A stretch of DNA of 64,000 bases from Galerina marginata (GCA_023014335.1 JAECYW010000002.1:248001-312000), one strand, 5' to 3'; shown: positions 1-12,400, numbered from the stretch's first letter. Notes: generated by a model not told the origin, from the letters alone. Numbers and translations are program-made.

Positions 1-1668
1 TTTTCCCCCCGTTCTCTTTATCAGGGTTTTCATCATCATTCTCGTCATCACTTCTGTCTTCTTCCATAGCCTGAGTCTGAAAGACCTGATTGTATACATC
101 GGTCAGACCACCAGGTCCACCAAGGTCCACTAAACTCCCTTCATCATCGGATATGTTGGAAGTACCCTGATATTTGTCACGTCCGAAAGCATATTCGCTT
201 TCCTCATCTAAAGGACTTGGTAAGCCATTTTCAAAACAAAGTAATTCTTGGGAATACCGAGAGATATATCCATATTCTGGTTGGATAGAGAACCCCCAAG
301 CTCATCTTGGATAGGCAAAGCAGGATCCTCAAGAGAACCAGATGTTCCAAGCTGCTCTTGGATCGGCAAAACTGGAAGATCATCAATAGTTGCCGAAATT
401 TGACCTTCTATGGCCGTGGCTAGAAAGTTTATCAGATGAAAAGGTCCAACCATGACCACAGAATACCGACTGAGATCAAACCAACTGCAGTCAGACCCTA
501 AAATCTCTGTCTTAGCTAGCTCTCTGGCTAACTTGAGTCCAGCAGTCCCAATGTCAATATCCTTGCAAGCAAGTTGAAAGAGAAAGCGAAAGATGATCCT
601 CTCAACCTTTATCAAATCAGGTGGTTTGGGCCCTAAAAGAAAAAGTGTCTGTTGCATATAGAGAGTAAGGCATGAATATTGGATAAGGATAAGAAGTATC
701 TACCTGGAGGACATCCCGACGATTCCACTGCTCCAGGTGAAGCTCAACTGGAAGCAGAAGAAATAATGGTGAAATAATGGTTGCAAGCTGGAGGGTTGAC
801 CTCAGATTGACTTTATTGGCATCGGACTTGTGGCTGTATATCTTCATCAAAAATTTGAAGGCCGGAGAGTCTTCTCTGATATCACAATGAGCATTGGAGA
901 GCCTGAGTGTTTCTTTAATTCAATATGCAATTTCAGAAACGATAGGGATCTTACTCCTTCATTTTGGTGAGATAGTCCCTGGCATTAATAGGAAGATCCG
1001 GAAGCTCGCCATTGAATGGATGAGAAAAGAGAAACTCCATATGCATTGCTGCAATAGTAAAGTTTTTCAGGATTTTGGCAGCATCTGTAGCCTTTTCGAG
1101 GCTAAACAAGCTCAAGAAGTGACCTAGAGGTCCAGTCTCCTTGTTTGCAACAAGTTCAAAGCTTGAAAGTTGATCCATGGAGGTACAAAAGGCACGAAGT
1201 AGAGTTGGAACGTCCTTGAGACAATCGAAGTGCTGGAAAATGTTGTCATACATGCAAACCTGCACATAGATCCACTAACCTTCAGTTTGACTTGATGGGC
1301 CTCACGGGTTAACAGAGGGGGTTGGTAACCTATATTGTCGTCAACCATCATAACCAGCCGGTCAATGAGACAATAGGCTGAGATGACCAAAGCGAGTTGA
1401 TAGCTCTGTCTGTGCATAGTTGGGCCCGGCAAGGGACTTGTAGCTGGTGCATTAAGACCAATGGCCTCACGCAGAAGAAGATTATCAGAGTTGATGGCAT
1501 GGATGTTACAGTCTTCAAATTTATCCATGGCATCCATGAATTTCTAACAGTAAGTATCAGGACATGGTTTCTGCTCAAGTGAATAGTACCAAAACAGACT
1601 GTTACAGAATGCATTGAAGGTAAGGCTTGAATCCATCTCTCACGAGTTCCAATTGCGTTCGTTGACAT
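1..1668 (-). CDS. Unrecognised multi-exon protein, 3' end outside window
   Basis: Six exons read on the minus strand: 1606-1668, 1280-1543, 955-1232, 704-902, 258-648 and 1-207. They are joined by introns of 47-62 nt, and every junction keeps phase. The start is the ATG at 1668. About 467 residues are visible. The middle is a mixed, globular-looking sequence; the last visible part is strongly acidic (Asp/Glu/Asn-rich) and still open at the window edge. I recognise no domain. The last intron (208-257) avoids an in-frame TAG and opens the long acidic frame, which supports the model. It is the downstream member of three same-strand genes (with 3834-7047 and 8117-9197) whose products also end in or contain biased, acidic or repetitive stretches; whether the three are related is inference. 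Confidence 0.6.
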
Positions 1669-1872
1669 TGGGAACTTAGCAATGCGAGTCGCTAGGAGTC
1701 GACTGGGTTTTCCAGTTTTTGTAAGCTCATCATCTTGCGCTCGTCAGCCAAAGTAAGAATCTAAAGTGAGGCAAAGCTTACTATCTTGGTTAATGTTCAT
1801 GCCCAGAAGACCAGTAGTGATAGGTTTTACAAGATAACGTTAATGTTGAGGTTTCAACCTCGTCCAAAACAA

Positions 1873-1922
1873 AATGTGGCTGTGTGACAACCTCTTTTTT
1901 GGGGTTTTTACACAGCCACATT
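1873..1922. repeat. Inverted repeat, 13-bp perfect arms
   Basis: Arms AATGTGGCTGTGT (1873-1885) and ACACAGCCACATT (1910-1922) are perfect inverse complements around a 24-nt loop containing a run of T. This could be a hairpin transcript terminator-like structure or the remnant of a small inverted-repeat element. Function unknown. Confidence 0.8.
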
Positions 1923-3291
1923 GGCTGGAAGAGTCTGTAGCCCATCAACGCCTTGCATGTTTCCCACTGTGTTCTGTCTCTCCGAACTTCATAACTTCTT
2001 CACTCCAACCCTAGGATCAAATTCTGCAAAGGAAAACCGGCTACAACCAAGGCTAGACCAACCACAATTGAGGCCGCCGATGAGTCAACCAGCTTGTCTT
2101 CTCTCTCCAGATCTGACGATAATCATTGTAAGTTGGACGGCAATGCTGGCGATGAGGACCACGCTGATTGTGAATGACGACATTGGCGTTGAAATGGCAC
2201 TTTCTTCGATCTGGCCAATGGTAAGTAACATTGCCTATACACACATTCTAGTGAACTAACTTCAGATCGTTATATTAAAGCTGGCGCATACGGTCAGTCT
2301 TTTCTCTTGCAAATAAAGCTCCGCAACTATGATTGATTTACGGTTCAGTTGTTTGGATACGTGAGTCTCACAAGTCTTGTTTGAAGAACGCCGCGCAAGG
2401 CCAATGATCTTCGATAACAAATGACATTACACTAGTCGGTCTTCAAAGTCGGTCATCAAAGCTATCTTCTCCTATGCAACAGCTAATTTCCAATTAACAA
2501 TCAACCTCCCAGTGCTACCTCCCTCAGTCTCCTGCTGCAACGGCGGTAAGCTACGACCCTGGTTGTTGCTGGGCTTGTTGCTAACGTGATTATTTTAAGT
2601 TTTTTGCAGCGTTGTAAGCTGAGAAATTTGAGGGCAACAATTTCAAGAAGATCTACGACCAGCGCATGGTGACTATTCAAAGTTGAAGTTGAAGAAGAAA
2701 TTTAAGCATGTCCTTTAGTCCCATCGTCGTTTGTAGCTTGCAGTGATAGCCCTAGGATTAGCCATCGACACGCGAGGCTTATCTGCGCCACGGACATGCC
2801 CCACCCGTCAGGCAGCCATCTAAGCCGGTAACGACTGCCCAATGCACCAAGGATAACCCAGCATCACCCTGAAGCCCTTGCATTGCTCGTACTAACCCTG
2901 ACCTCAACAAATTCTTTCCGCAACGGGGCCAGCTGGATCTATGCACCCTCATTCATTCGCGTCTGTTGGCGTGCTATCGCCTTGTGGGGTGCGCGAATGG
3001 CCTTGACGGCACCGTGTGGGCAAACCACAGTGTCAGGGCTGTTACAAGCAAGTAAGGTGCGTGATACTTTCTTTTAAGGCTTGGAAATTTGCTGACCTCG
3101 TATATAGCGGCTTCTCACCTCCGACGATCAGTTGAAACACTGAGGAAGAAAGCACGGCGGCTCATCACGAAACAAACAGCAAGCCCGATTCATCAGCATC
3201 ACCACCCTCTTGCCCCACTCTCCTCGTCGAACATTTAATATGAGTTCTTACTCACCCGCCTACCTCAGCCATTGATTTATCCCTCTCGCTC

Positions 3292-3433
3292 TTTCTACAC
3301 CGTACAGGAAAGCCTTTCAATGTGTTTCATATGGTTCAGAACCGTAAGTTTCAATGTTAGGGTTTCTACACCGTACAGGAAAGCCTTTCAATGTGTTTCA
3401 TATGGTTCAGAACCGTAAGTTTCAATGTTAGGG
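3292..3433. repeat. Exact 71-bp tandem duplication
   Basis: Two identical 71-bp units (3292-3362 and 3363-3433) each contain TACACCGTACAGG and the splice-donor-like CCGTAAGT. Identity without substitutions points to a recent slip or an assembly effect. Confidence 0.85.
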
Positions 3434-3833
3434 TTGTTAACCAGTACCTGATGGGCTTTGTTTGACTTTGCAGCTCGCCCTCGTTTTTGACTCGCTTAGA
3501 CTACAACAGTAGCCTGATATATGTATTAGTCCTCAAATATATTGCTTTTTGTGATCTCTTTTTACATCTACTAAGTTCAGTGGAAAGGAAACCTAGCATA
3601 TACCGGCGAATGAGCAGATGAGGGTTTTCCTGATGACTTGGTGTGCTTGAATACTGCCAATGCATGGGCAATTGGTTTAAACCAATCTTGCCTTGAATGG
3701 GTCAACGACAGTGCCACGTATGACATTAGACACACAGATAACGACGACAGCATAGAAAACAAACTATATTTAACAAATTGACAAGACTGTTTATACGTAT
3801 ATGAGCAAAAAATTTGGCGTAAGATATGTGGAG

Positions 3834-6800
3834 TCAAGACGCAGGTGGCTTGGACGGTCCAGATGGGTGGCGTGTGGAAGTGTTCAATTTTCCCATTGGC
3901 ATCAATTTGCTAGAGTATAATGTCATGTCAACATGATGATGGCACCTTTAACGTTGGACTAACCTTCCTGCTAACCACCATTGGCTGAGCATTCCACAGA
4001 AAGTTTTGTGGTCTCTTGTATCATTCTTTCGGGCATTTTCCATATTCCCAAGGACTGTTTGGTAAAGCCTCCAGGAATGTTGAAAACCCTTTCCATTCTT
4101 AGTTCGCTCGCCTGACACCCATTCTTTGATATAAATGATTGCCTTTGGCCAGAATTAGGTTATGAAGTTAAACCAAGAAGATAGCTTAAATAAAACAATG
4201 CTTACGGCAGTTTGCACAAGGGCAGCCAACCCATGTTGGAGAGGGGGTCCTAACCTTCCCGGAAAGCGATGTGCTAGTGAATCTACATGCTTGAAGCATA
4301 TAATACTCAGAACCTTTTCACAGATCCCGTTGGTGAAGATGTCAAGGGAAGCCTACAAAGAAATTAGCTTCAGTTTTGTTTGTAGCAAAAGATGACTTAC
4401 TGGAAGACTCCCGTAAGCAAGCTCCATGTTACTTGGGCGAGTCTTAAAGTCTTTCAAAACGCTGAGGCCTAGATTGTAGACTTTGCTCGATTCAGATTCA
4501 CTGCAATCAAATGCATAGTGCTCTAGCATGATTATTTGAGTTGTATATCGAACTAGATTGCCGAATTTCAAAAGCGGATCACAAATCTGTGGCAAGAAAA
4601 TTTAGCCATTGCACCTCTAAATGAACTATGAACCATACCCTGTCCCAGACAACGCCGTCGGTGTCTTTTAGTTTTTCTGTCAGTCGTCCAAGGTACTTAT
4701 TGTTGATTCGGTTGATTTCATCACGGACCAGAGTGAAGAAGTTGTCATCAAGAACCGCAATCAAGCGGTCGAACGCAGATGTTGCCCTAGCCCGCTGTTT
4801 ACCCTTACCCTTGGCTTTTGGTATTGGTACCTGAGTCTCCGACGATGGTTCGTTGGAAGTAGGGTCGTCTTCAGCCCGTTTTATGACGCTAACCTTGCGG
4901 ATAAAGTATTGTTCAGACAGCAAAGCTTGCAGAAAGAAAAAGTCATCCTCAAAAATACGTCCATCAATACCGTTAGGTAAAAGTTTTTTGACCCGCGGCT
5001 GGCTAGCCTGACTTTGTCGCCATGATATTTCCGTTGTCCCCGTGATTGACTCCGTTGTCCCCGTGATTGACTCTGTTGTCCCCGTGATTGACTCAGAGTA
5101 AACCGATGTACTGTGGTCTCCTGATCCTCCAGGGTAGTAGGAGATGACCGAAGCTGCTGATTTACTGTGGGCTCCTGATCCCCCGGGGTAGGGGACACCT
5201 GAAGTTCCTAATTTACTGCGGGTTTTTGTGCTTGATCGTCCACCGAGGTAGGGAGTTCCTATTGATGGGGTAGGAGTATATGATGGGGTAGGAGTAGGTG
5301 ATGGGGTAGGGATAGCAATTGCGTCCACACTTTCCAGTGTTAAATTGCCAAAGAACTGGGACTGAGACTGATCCAGGTACTCAGACTGGGGCTGAGTCTC
5401 ATTCAAGTAGTACTGGGGCTCGGACTGATCCAAGTGCTGGGCCTGATCTGAGTACTGTGTTGTGGTTGCAATGGGTTCACCCAAAAAGCTTGAGAGGTGC
5501 TGCTGAGAGACAATGGCATGATTTGGTCGACGAATGCCTTGGAAATGCTTTAAGGATAGGATTCAGATCATGAAAAGGAGAGGTGAGGGCATAGATAACA
5601 TACACTTTCAGGAGTATCAATGGGATGAACACCATAGTTTGGAGATAGTGGATGGCGGGCTTGGTTTGAAGATACTGGATGGAGGGTTTGGTTTAGAGAT
5701 ACTGGATGGCGGCCTTGGTTTGGAGATACCGAATGGTGGGCTTGGGTCGAGTAGCTGGAAGGATGTCCTGATGAGCTCGGGTAACCGGAAGGATATTCTG
5801 ATGAGGTTGGGTAATTGGAATGATGTTCCACCGAGGCTTGGTTTGGAGGTACTGGATGGCGGCCTTGGTTTGGAGATACCGAATGGTGGGCTTGGGTCGA
5901 GTAGCTGGAAGGATGTCCTGATGAGCTCGGGTAACCGGAAGGATATTCTGATGAGGTTGGGTAATTGGAATGATGTTCCGCCGAGGCTTGGTTTGGAGGT
6001 ACTGGATGGCGGCCTTGGTTTGGAGATACCGAATGGTGGGCTTGGGTCGAGTAGCTGGAAGGATGTCCTGATGAGCTCGGGTAACCGGAAGGATATTCTA
6101 ATGAGGTTGGGTAACTGGAATGATGTTCCGCCGAGGCTTGGTTTGGAGGTACTGGATGGCGGCCTTGGTTTGGAGATACCGAATGGTGGGCTTGGGTCGA
6201 GTAGCTGGAAGGATGTCCTGATGAGCTCGGGTAACCGGAAGGATATTCTAATGAGGTTGGGTAACTGGAATGATGTTCCGCCGAGGCTTGGTTTCGAGGT
6301 ACTGGATGGCGGCCTTGGTTTGGAAATACCGAATGGTGGGCTTGGGTCGAGTAGCTGGAAGGATGTCCTGATGAGCTCGGGTAACCGGAAGGATATTCTG
6401 ATGAGTTTGGGTAACTGGAATGATGTCCTGCTAAGGTTCCATCGACGGGGAACTGGGATGAATCTGGATGAGGAGAAGTCCCTATAACAGGGCCTAAAGG
6501 TCGAGTGAGAACTTGAATAGAAAGAATAGGCCAGTAGGTATCCATACCAGATGTCATAGTTCTTGAGGCGTTATCTACCACAGGATCTGAATAGGAATCC
6601 GCATAGGGAGTCTGGTAGGCCCCTATAGATTTTGAGGCATTAAGCATGGAAAAACTTAAATAGGGAGAAAAATGAACCTGGATAGAGAGAAGGACCTGGA
6701 TACGAAGCATAAGTTCGCTGGGTCCCCGTAAAAGGGGCAATAAATTCTGAGGCATTGCTTTCGGAGGGACCTGAATAGGAAGCCTCTATGACAGGTGCCC

Positions 6801-7047
6801 CAACGTCTGAGGCGTTATAATGGTTGTCTTCCGGTGTAGGGAATTGTGGTTCAGCTTCCACCCATACTTGTTCATTATTATCGTTAACACTGAGGGTCAA
6901 ATTCAACAAACTGCGTAGGTCAAAGAGAGCTTCACGTACTAGTACCATCCAATCCTGAAGCAGAGGTATTAGTGAATAGCTCAACACTGAGACTGAAACT
7001 TACGATTTAGGGATTATTTCATGGCCTTGTGAGTCATAATTTGGCAT
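3834..7047 (-). CDS. Large unrecognised protein with 5 x 50-residue repeats
   Basis: Eight exons on the minus strand: 7004-7047, 6678-6910, 5604-6622, 4639-5547, 4401-4586, 4206-4352, 3964-4142 and 3834-3909. All phases close, giving 930 residues. The N-terminal half is Ser/Tyr/Pro/His-rich and contains five nearly identical 50-residue repeats (Tyr-Pro, His-His-Ser and Asn-Gln-Gly-Arg-His-Pro motifs) encoded by a 150-bp minisatellite. A three-copy 7-residue Glu-Ser-Ile-Thr-Gly-Thr-Thr repeat follows, then a Lys/Arg-rich stretch and a non-repetitive C-terminal half (from about residue 560) that looks globular and is spread over four short-intron exons. No known domain recognised. The first intron is placed at 6911-7003 (93 nt) because the nearer acceptor shifts the frame. 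An acceptor-like TTTCTAG just upstream of the ATG leaves open an extra 5' exon. Confidence 0.6.
5640..6440. repeat. 150-bp minisatellite, about 5 copies, coding
   Basis: The string CTTGGGTCGAGTAGCTGGAA recurs at 5741, 5891, 6041, 6191 and 6341, an exact 150-bp period with only scattered substitutions. The unit is a multiple of three and lies inside the long exon 5604-6622, so it encodes 50-residue protein repeats on the minus strand. The opposite strand is also open across the array, a by-product of the periodicity. Confidence 0.95.
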
Positions 7048-8116
7048 GACTAGAAATTACAGAAAAAGAGTGTGTTGTAATCGATTGTTCGTTCAAGAAG
7101 TCACCTTATGTATTTTGTAACCCTGCCTGCCTAAGAAACACATCTCATTGAAGCTCGGCTTGAGACGACTAACGACATGATGAACCCTTCAGCCTAGCGA
7201 ACCGACGGACCGATGACCTGGCCACGCACCGTGACCCAAATGAGCTTCCGATAAGAGCTTCCTTATAACTGGTTATTCTTTCAAGATTAGCCGCAAGAAA
7301 AATGGGCCGACCAACAAGAAAGCAAAGAGATTCTCCCAGGATTCATTTTTCTGATGCATAGAAGAAGTAGGACGGAACAGATGTAATTATAATTGGTTTG
7401 CCTGGAAAAGGCCTGGAGCACTGGTAGTGTTTTGCCACAGATTGCGGGTTCCACCAGAGTGCCAGAGTACTTGGAGTTCCAGGGAGGCCTGAACACGAGA
7501 ATACAAACACGAGAATACGATCGAGCATAGTCCAGCCTGGCATAAACAAACGTAGCAGTTTACCAGGCAGAGTAACAAAGCGCATCGGAATTGAGGAAAT
7601 GAACTAACCCAGATCTCGCACGTGTAATCATTCCGATGCGCCAAATGTGCGCGTCCAAATTTGGAACAGCTTTCAAAGCTTGAGCAATTTAAGTTTACGC
7701 GGGGGCAATGCTCGCCTCGGCATCCGAGTTCTGTGGTCATTGCAGGGTGATCTTGGTATTCCGAGGGCAAGTTCTATGTATGCCACCGAAGTTATTGGCT
7801 TAGGGCGTGCCACAATGCAACACGGCGATGCGGTTTGCACTACCTTTCCCTAACTGTGACCAATGAAAATTAATACATATTGACCGTCGTAAAACCCAGA
7901 AGACAAAAAACTGACAAAAGGAAGAAAAAATATAGCAACACTCAGTTATACGTACAAACGGTCAAGTTTGAGTTTGTATATTACTATGGCATTCCAAAAA
8001 ATTACACGTCTACAGGTAGTGGTACAGAATATTTGAAAGTCCAGAGGAGTAAAGTCAACAAGGCGTGAAATAAGTGATCAACGATACCTAATCGTATCAA
8101 TCGTATGAGCGCTGGT
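7048..8116. other. Intergenic, no gene seen
   Basis: Overlapping small open frames on both strands (for example 7387-7770 minus and 7647-7853 plus) show no motif and no splice pattern. I see nothing supportable here apart from the 5' flank of the gene starting at 7047. Confidence 0.4.
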
Positions 8117-9197
8117 CTAGCAGGGGGATCCCTCTTCAGCGTCTTCCCACTCCGTCTCCATCTCGGAATCATCTGAACCCCACTCTGACTCTTGCGGTCT
8201 TGTCCCTGACCCTCCTGACCCTCCTGACTCTCCTGACTCTCCAAATATTCTCCCTGACCCCGACTCTCTTGATCCACTCCCTGACTCTCTTGATCCGCTC
8301 CCCGACTCTCTTGATTTACTCCCCGACACTCTTGATTTACTCCCCGACACTCTTGATTTACTCCCCAACACTCTTGATTTACTCCCCAACTTTTGTGATC
8401 CACTCCCTGGCTCTCCTGACGACCCAGTTGATCCTGACTTCTGTGATCCCCATTCCGACTCATTCCGCCCATTCGGACTGAAACAGTCTTGCTTTCCGGC
8501 TGTGTCCAAGAAATTCACGTCCAGAAACCATTCGTTGGGAGCGTAAATGTTGACCTGGTATTTCGTCGGTAGAATGGGTTTTGGAATAGGGTGTGCCTTC
8601 CCATTAATGACCATGGTACCGTTAACAGGCGGAACAACGATATTGTGGTTATAGAAATGGTCAAGTAGCTGGCCAAGCTGAAGGTTGGCGTCGTCAAGAT
8701 GAACTCCGGCCTGTTCAACTGCATCTTGAAGTATGATAAGCTGAACCTGGCACTCTCTCAGCTTTGACACCGCCAATTCCTTCTCAGCTATTAGAGTGTC
8801 CCGTGCTGACCGTCCAAGGTGCACGGCAGATTCTGTTGTGTGATCGCCTCCAGCTTCCACTAAGGTCAGCAATAGCTGGTTTTCATGTTCTTGGCGGATG
8901 GCGGCACGCTGTGTTGCCACTGATGTTAAGTTCTCAGCATCGGCAAGAGAAAGCGTAAGTCGAGTTTTATATTGTTGTGCTTCTCGGTGATTTGCAAAGT
9001 CTACAGTACGCTGAATGGAAAAACGTCTCAAATCTTGGGAAGCACCAAACAAACAAAGCAGAATTCACCGTTTGGGTCCTACAATATCGGCTTAGGGTTG
9101 ACTTTATCTCACTCGATGAATGAACAGACAAAGTCACATCGTTGTTATTGATAAATCCTGCAGCTGGGTTGCGGGAAAGCAGCCCATTTATTGCCAT
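8117..9197 (-). CDS. Unrecognised coiled-coil protein with Gly-Ser-Lys-Ser-Arg repeats
   Basis: Two exons on the minus strand, 9113-9197 and 8117-9033, give 333 residues with an intact frame. The ATG at 9197 is the first in frame; the intron (79 nt) starts GTGAGA and ends CAAG. Residues about 35-170 are Ala/Glu/Leu/Gln-rich with heptad-like spacing, predicted to form a coiled coil. A short Pro-rich globular stretch follows, then seven-residue GSKSRVS/GSGSRES repeats encoded by 21-bp units, then an acidic tail rich in Glu, Asp and Trp. It is the upstream neighbour, same strand, of the 930-residue repeat protein; both use 21-bp repeat units. Function unknown; a scaffold or surface-associated role would be guesswork. 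Confidence 0.6.
8240..8400. repeat. 21-bp tandem repeat inside coding exon
   Basis: Plus-strand unit CTCCCCGACACTCTTGATTTA and variants repeat about six to seven times. The period preserves the frame of the minus-strand gene and yields GSKSRVS-type heptapeptides. Confidence 0.85.
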
Positions 9198-10485
9198 GGT
9201 GAACCCCCAACGTGGCGTAGACTGCAAAATTGTTTAAGTGGTTGAGGAGAGTGACTTGATTCCGAAAAATACCAGTAAAGAAACAGTATTGAGATTGAGT
9301 AAACCAAGCAAACATTCAGTGATGACGTTGCATGCTGGTCCTAATGTGAATCGTGTTGTTGGAACCTTGCCTCACACAACGTTTAAGTAAAAATAAAATG
9401 ACAACGGTCACATGATGTGAACCCACACTAGCTCCATAGACTAAGATCAGGCTGATACATCTCAGTCCAAGTATTTTTGTCGACTCACAAGAACGGGCTT
9501 CCATGCACAAGTATTGATATAATTAGCCCTGTCAAGACAAAGAAGGAGCAGGGAGAAAGTTGACTGTGCTAAAGGTGGCCAAGGGAGATTTAGAATGAGT
9601 ATAGCTGGCATAATGATCAAGGCAAGGCATCAGGTAGCCGCTACTATAGTTTGTGGCAGTTTGAGCTGAAAGTGCACCAAGAGAAAGTACTGAGAAAGTA
9701 CCAAGGCCTAGACATGCATGACGTGTGAGACTGAGGAATGAGCCTCGTTCACTGTAAATGGCTTGGTGTACGACTGGTGACCCTCTGGAAAGGTCAGGAG
9801 GAGGAAGTTGCGCAACTTGCTGCCAGGCAGTTGATCAGTGCCTTGATTTTGGCTCGAACTATTGCGCACTTGATATTCTCGCATCGGAAGATCTGGATCC
9901 CATTTAGGACATGCGGCAATCCAGGATCCTCAACCGTCTTATACTTTATCTTCAAGTTTGCATATGAAATAATTTTTTGGTCGACAACTTGGCATTTGTG
10001 TTCGTTCAGGCCTCCACAAATTACTGCGCTTTGCCGTGAGGTACTACAGGGAAATGGTCTTCACAATCATGGGCGGCGGCGTGGATGCATTCACAAACCT
10101 TGCGAGGCTGTCAATCGACATGAATTCTGCATTTGCAAGGTTTTCGACGCGGCGTAAGAGGCACCCGGGACGAGAGCTAATTCAGACTCAGTTATGCCGG
10201 TCTAGCGAGGAAACCCTCTGGGTTCTTGTTTCCTCTTTAGGAGGGACCGGTCACCCGTCTATTTCATACACCACATGCTTCCCTGATGAGTCCAAATGCG
10301 AATAAGACCTTTGAAGATTCAACCACGGCGATGCACAACCACGGCGTTGCAGGGCAATGTCTACCTCAACACAATATAAAAAAAACTCTGACAGTAATGC
10401 TGTGGGTCATCTCCACTTCCCCAACCCCGTTCCACTTGCAACAACAAAGTCATGCAACTTAAGTGTACGAAACTCTTTTCAAATT
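9198..10485. other. Intergenic; holds a shared 26-bp motif
   Basis: No gene supported. A 26-bp stretch at 9875-9900 (ATTCTCGCATCGGAAGATCT followed by GGATCC) matches a tandem motif at 16551-16630 upstream of the DUF6699 gene. An open frame at 10036-10305 (plus) has no recognisable motif. Confidence 0.35.
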
Positions 10486-11501
10486 ATGAGCGCGTCTAAA
10501 GTTTTTGTAGCGTCGGACCACATTGACCTGGGGTCCGAATTCTCAGAACTTGCTGAAGTCAAACATACAGGTATGGGTCCACGCACGTTTATTTAGCCCA
10601 AACCTACCTCTCCTTCTCAGATCATACTCAGCCACGTACCCCTGATCAATTAGAAGAACTTGGTTAGAAGTCCCTCATTGATGGTAAAGATTGATTAATT
10701 AAGCGTCTATTCTTCTATCACAGATTTTGGCATGATAACAATTGACGTTTCGGACTTCGATACGGACAGTGAGGATGCCAAGGTCGCTGGCAACCTGAAG
10801 GCCTCTCCCAGAAAGCAAAAAGCCAAGGAGAGCACACAACGTCAGCAGAAGGACTTTCATGTCCCTGAGACTCTCCTTCAAAACAGTGCACACTCAGCTC
10901 CATCCCCCTCGAAGAAGAAAGTCGCCTACAATGTCTATCATGGGCGGAAAACAGGGATATTCTACTCCTGGTACGTCCAGTGGATTTCCTTTTGTGAAGT
11001 CTATATTGACATAAGTCAGGCCGGTGGCAGAATTGCAGGTCATTAGGTTTTCTGGAGCCCGCTATGAAGGGTTCTGGACCACTGAAGACGCCGTTCAAGC
11101 ATGGAAAAATGCAGTAGCTACCGGCTCTGTAGGCCCCCGTGAAAACGTCCAGAATTTCAATAAAGGCGCATCTTTACCAGCGCCATCCACGCTTGGCTCT
11201 TCTGCAGGCCCCAGATGTCCACCCTCATCTTCGTGCAATGACGTCAAGCCAGCTTTCAGTGATCGGGGTGCGCTGTCTTTTTTTGTTGTTGTACAAGGTG
11301 CGAGTCCTGGAGTTTACTGTGGAAGGTGAGATCTTGGGACGCCTTTACCATGAACTGTACTGACATCTTACATCCAGCGAAGCTGCATTGGCCGCGAAGG
11401 GTTTGAATTCAAATGGCTGTCAGATTCAAGTAGCCAATGAATTGGAGGCTAACGCATTGTTTGTTACCAAATTCATGGCAGGGCATGTGCGGTATCTCTG
11501 A
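10486..11501 (+). CDS. Protein with two RNase H1 N-terminal (viroplasmin-like) modules
   Basis: Four exons, 10486-10570, 10724-10970, 11020-11325 and 11378-11501, join in phase to give 253 residues. Exon 2-3 encodes a module of the RNase H1 N-terminal/caulimovirus viroplasmin type: YNVYHGRKTGIFYSW, then QVIRFSGARYEGFWTTEDA. A second, more divergent copy follows in exons 3-4 (FFVVVQGASPGVYCG, then an Ala-rich helix and a hydrophobic end). In other proteins this module binds RNA/DNA hybrids or double-stranded RNA. There is no RNase H catalytic domain here. Such stand-alone proteins are common in Agaricomycetes and their role is unknown. The first module starts after an acidic N-terminal stretch (IDVSDFDTDSED). 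The start ATG at 10486 depends on the first intron being right. Confidence 0.65.
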
Positions 11502-12400
11502 GTCTGACTCTATGCAACCACGGTCGCTGGAACCGTGCACAGAGTCAACGCCCATCAATAGTTATTTGTAAATATCCCGAAATACCTACGCCCAATTGCA
11601 GAAATCCAGTCCAGTCTGTTAAGCTTGTTAAGACTAATCTCCATCATGATTTCGTAGACTTGGGAGGTTCAGCTTGGAGCACAGCCACCCCCTCACTCTC
11701 GCGCTCGTGGTTGCGTTCTTAGTACAGGGTTTTTGTGCTAGTGGGACGGAGAAGGCACGCTTGATGAAGCCCTTGCCAGAACATTTGAAACTGCCTCGGC
11801 ACTGAAAAATGTTGCCCGTGCAACTATAACGCCACATGGACGCTGTGTTCTTCGTCGTGCAAACTGTGCTTTGAATTTCTTATTACCAAATGCCAATTTT
11901 GTTGCAGGGCATGATGATTTATCGGTGTTTTCCAATTCTTCAACACCACCAGCAGCCGCCGTTCCGGTCTGGGACGGTAAATATCTTGACGTTTCCGGTA
12001 GAGCAGTCGGTTTCAAACCAAGTGTCGTCCTCCTCCAGATCTTCCTTTTCTTCCTCGACCTTGTCCTCTTGAGCATTGGCTGTTGTTTTGCTGTCTAGAT
12101 GAGAGAGGCGCTGTCGGTGTGAGCACTCAGTCAATGTAAATGCTGCCATTGCATAGCATGGCAGGTTCGAGCCCTTTTTTCCTTCAATCCAAGACATTCT
12201 ACGTAAAAAAACGTGTTTTGTTAGATATCTATCTACTACATACCCAAGTAGTGGAAATTTGGACTACCGCCACCTCCGATCATCTCCTTTACTGAGGCGG
12301 AGACATGGGGCTGTATGTTATTTACGTCGAAGTTGAAGGTACTTAGAAGCGAGGTGGGGGTATCATCAATGTGCACGTCGACAGTGGAGGTGGGGCGATG
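11502..12400. other. No clear gene; possible orphan exon
   Basis: An open stretch at about 11744-12098 (plus) begins after an acceptor-like TGCTAG and encodes a plausible but unrecognised sequence ending in a hydrophobic segment (VVLLQIFLFFLDLVLLSIG). No start exon was found, so it is not called as a gene. Confidence 0.25.

Larger units (their letters stand above)
1669..3833. other. Intergenic stretch with hairpin and 71-bp duplication
   Basis: No convincing gene. Short plus-strand open stretches near 1920-2260 and 2883-3077 lack recognisable motifs. The region holds a hairpin near 1873-1922 and an exact tandem duplication at 3292-3433, listed separately. Confidence 0.4.

Noticed and set aside
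5534..6487. 317-codon plus-strand open frame across the minisatellite
   Set aside because: Antisense by-product of a 150-bp period divisible by three; the minus strand has splice signals, an ATG and non-repetitive coding on both sides.
6955..7003. 49-nt first intron for the 3834-7047 gene
   Set aside because: The acceptor at CTTCAG shifts the frame into an immediate stop; the 93-nt intron ending CTACGCAG keeps it open.
12150..12185. GGTTCGAGCCC resembling a tRNA B box
   Set aside because: No A box at suitable distance and no acceptor stem.
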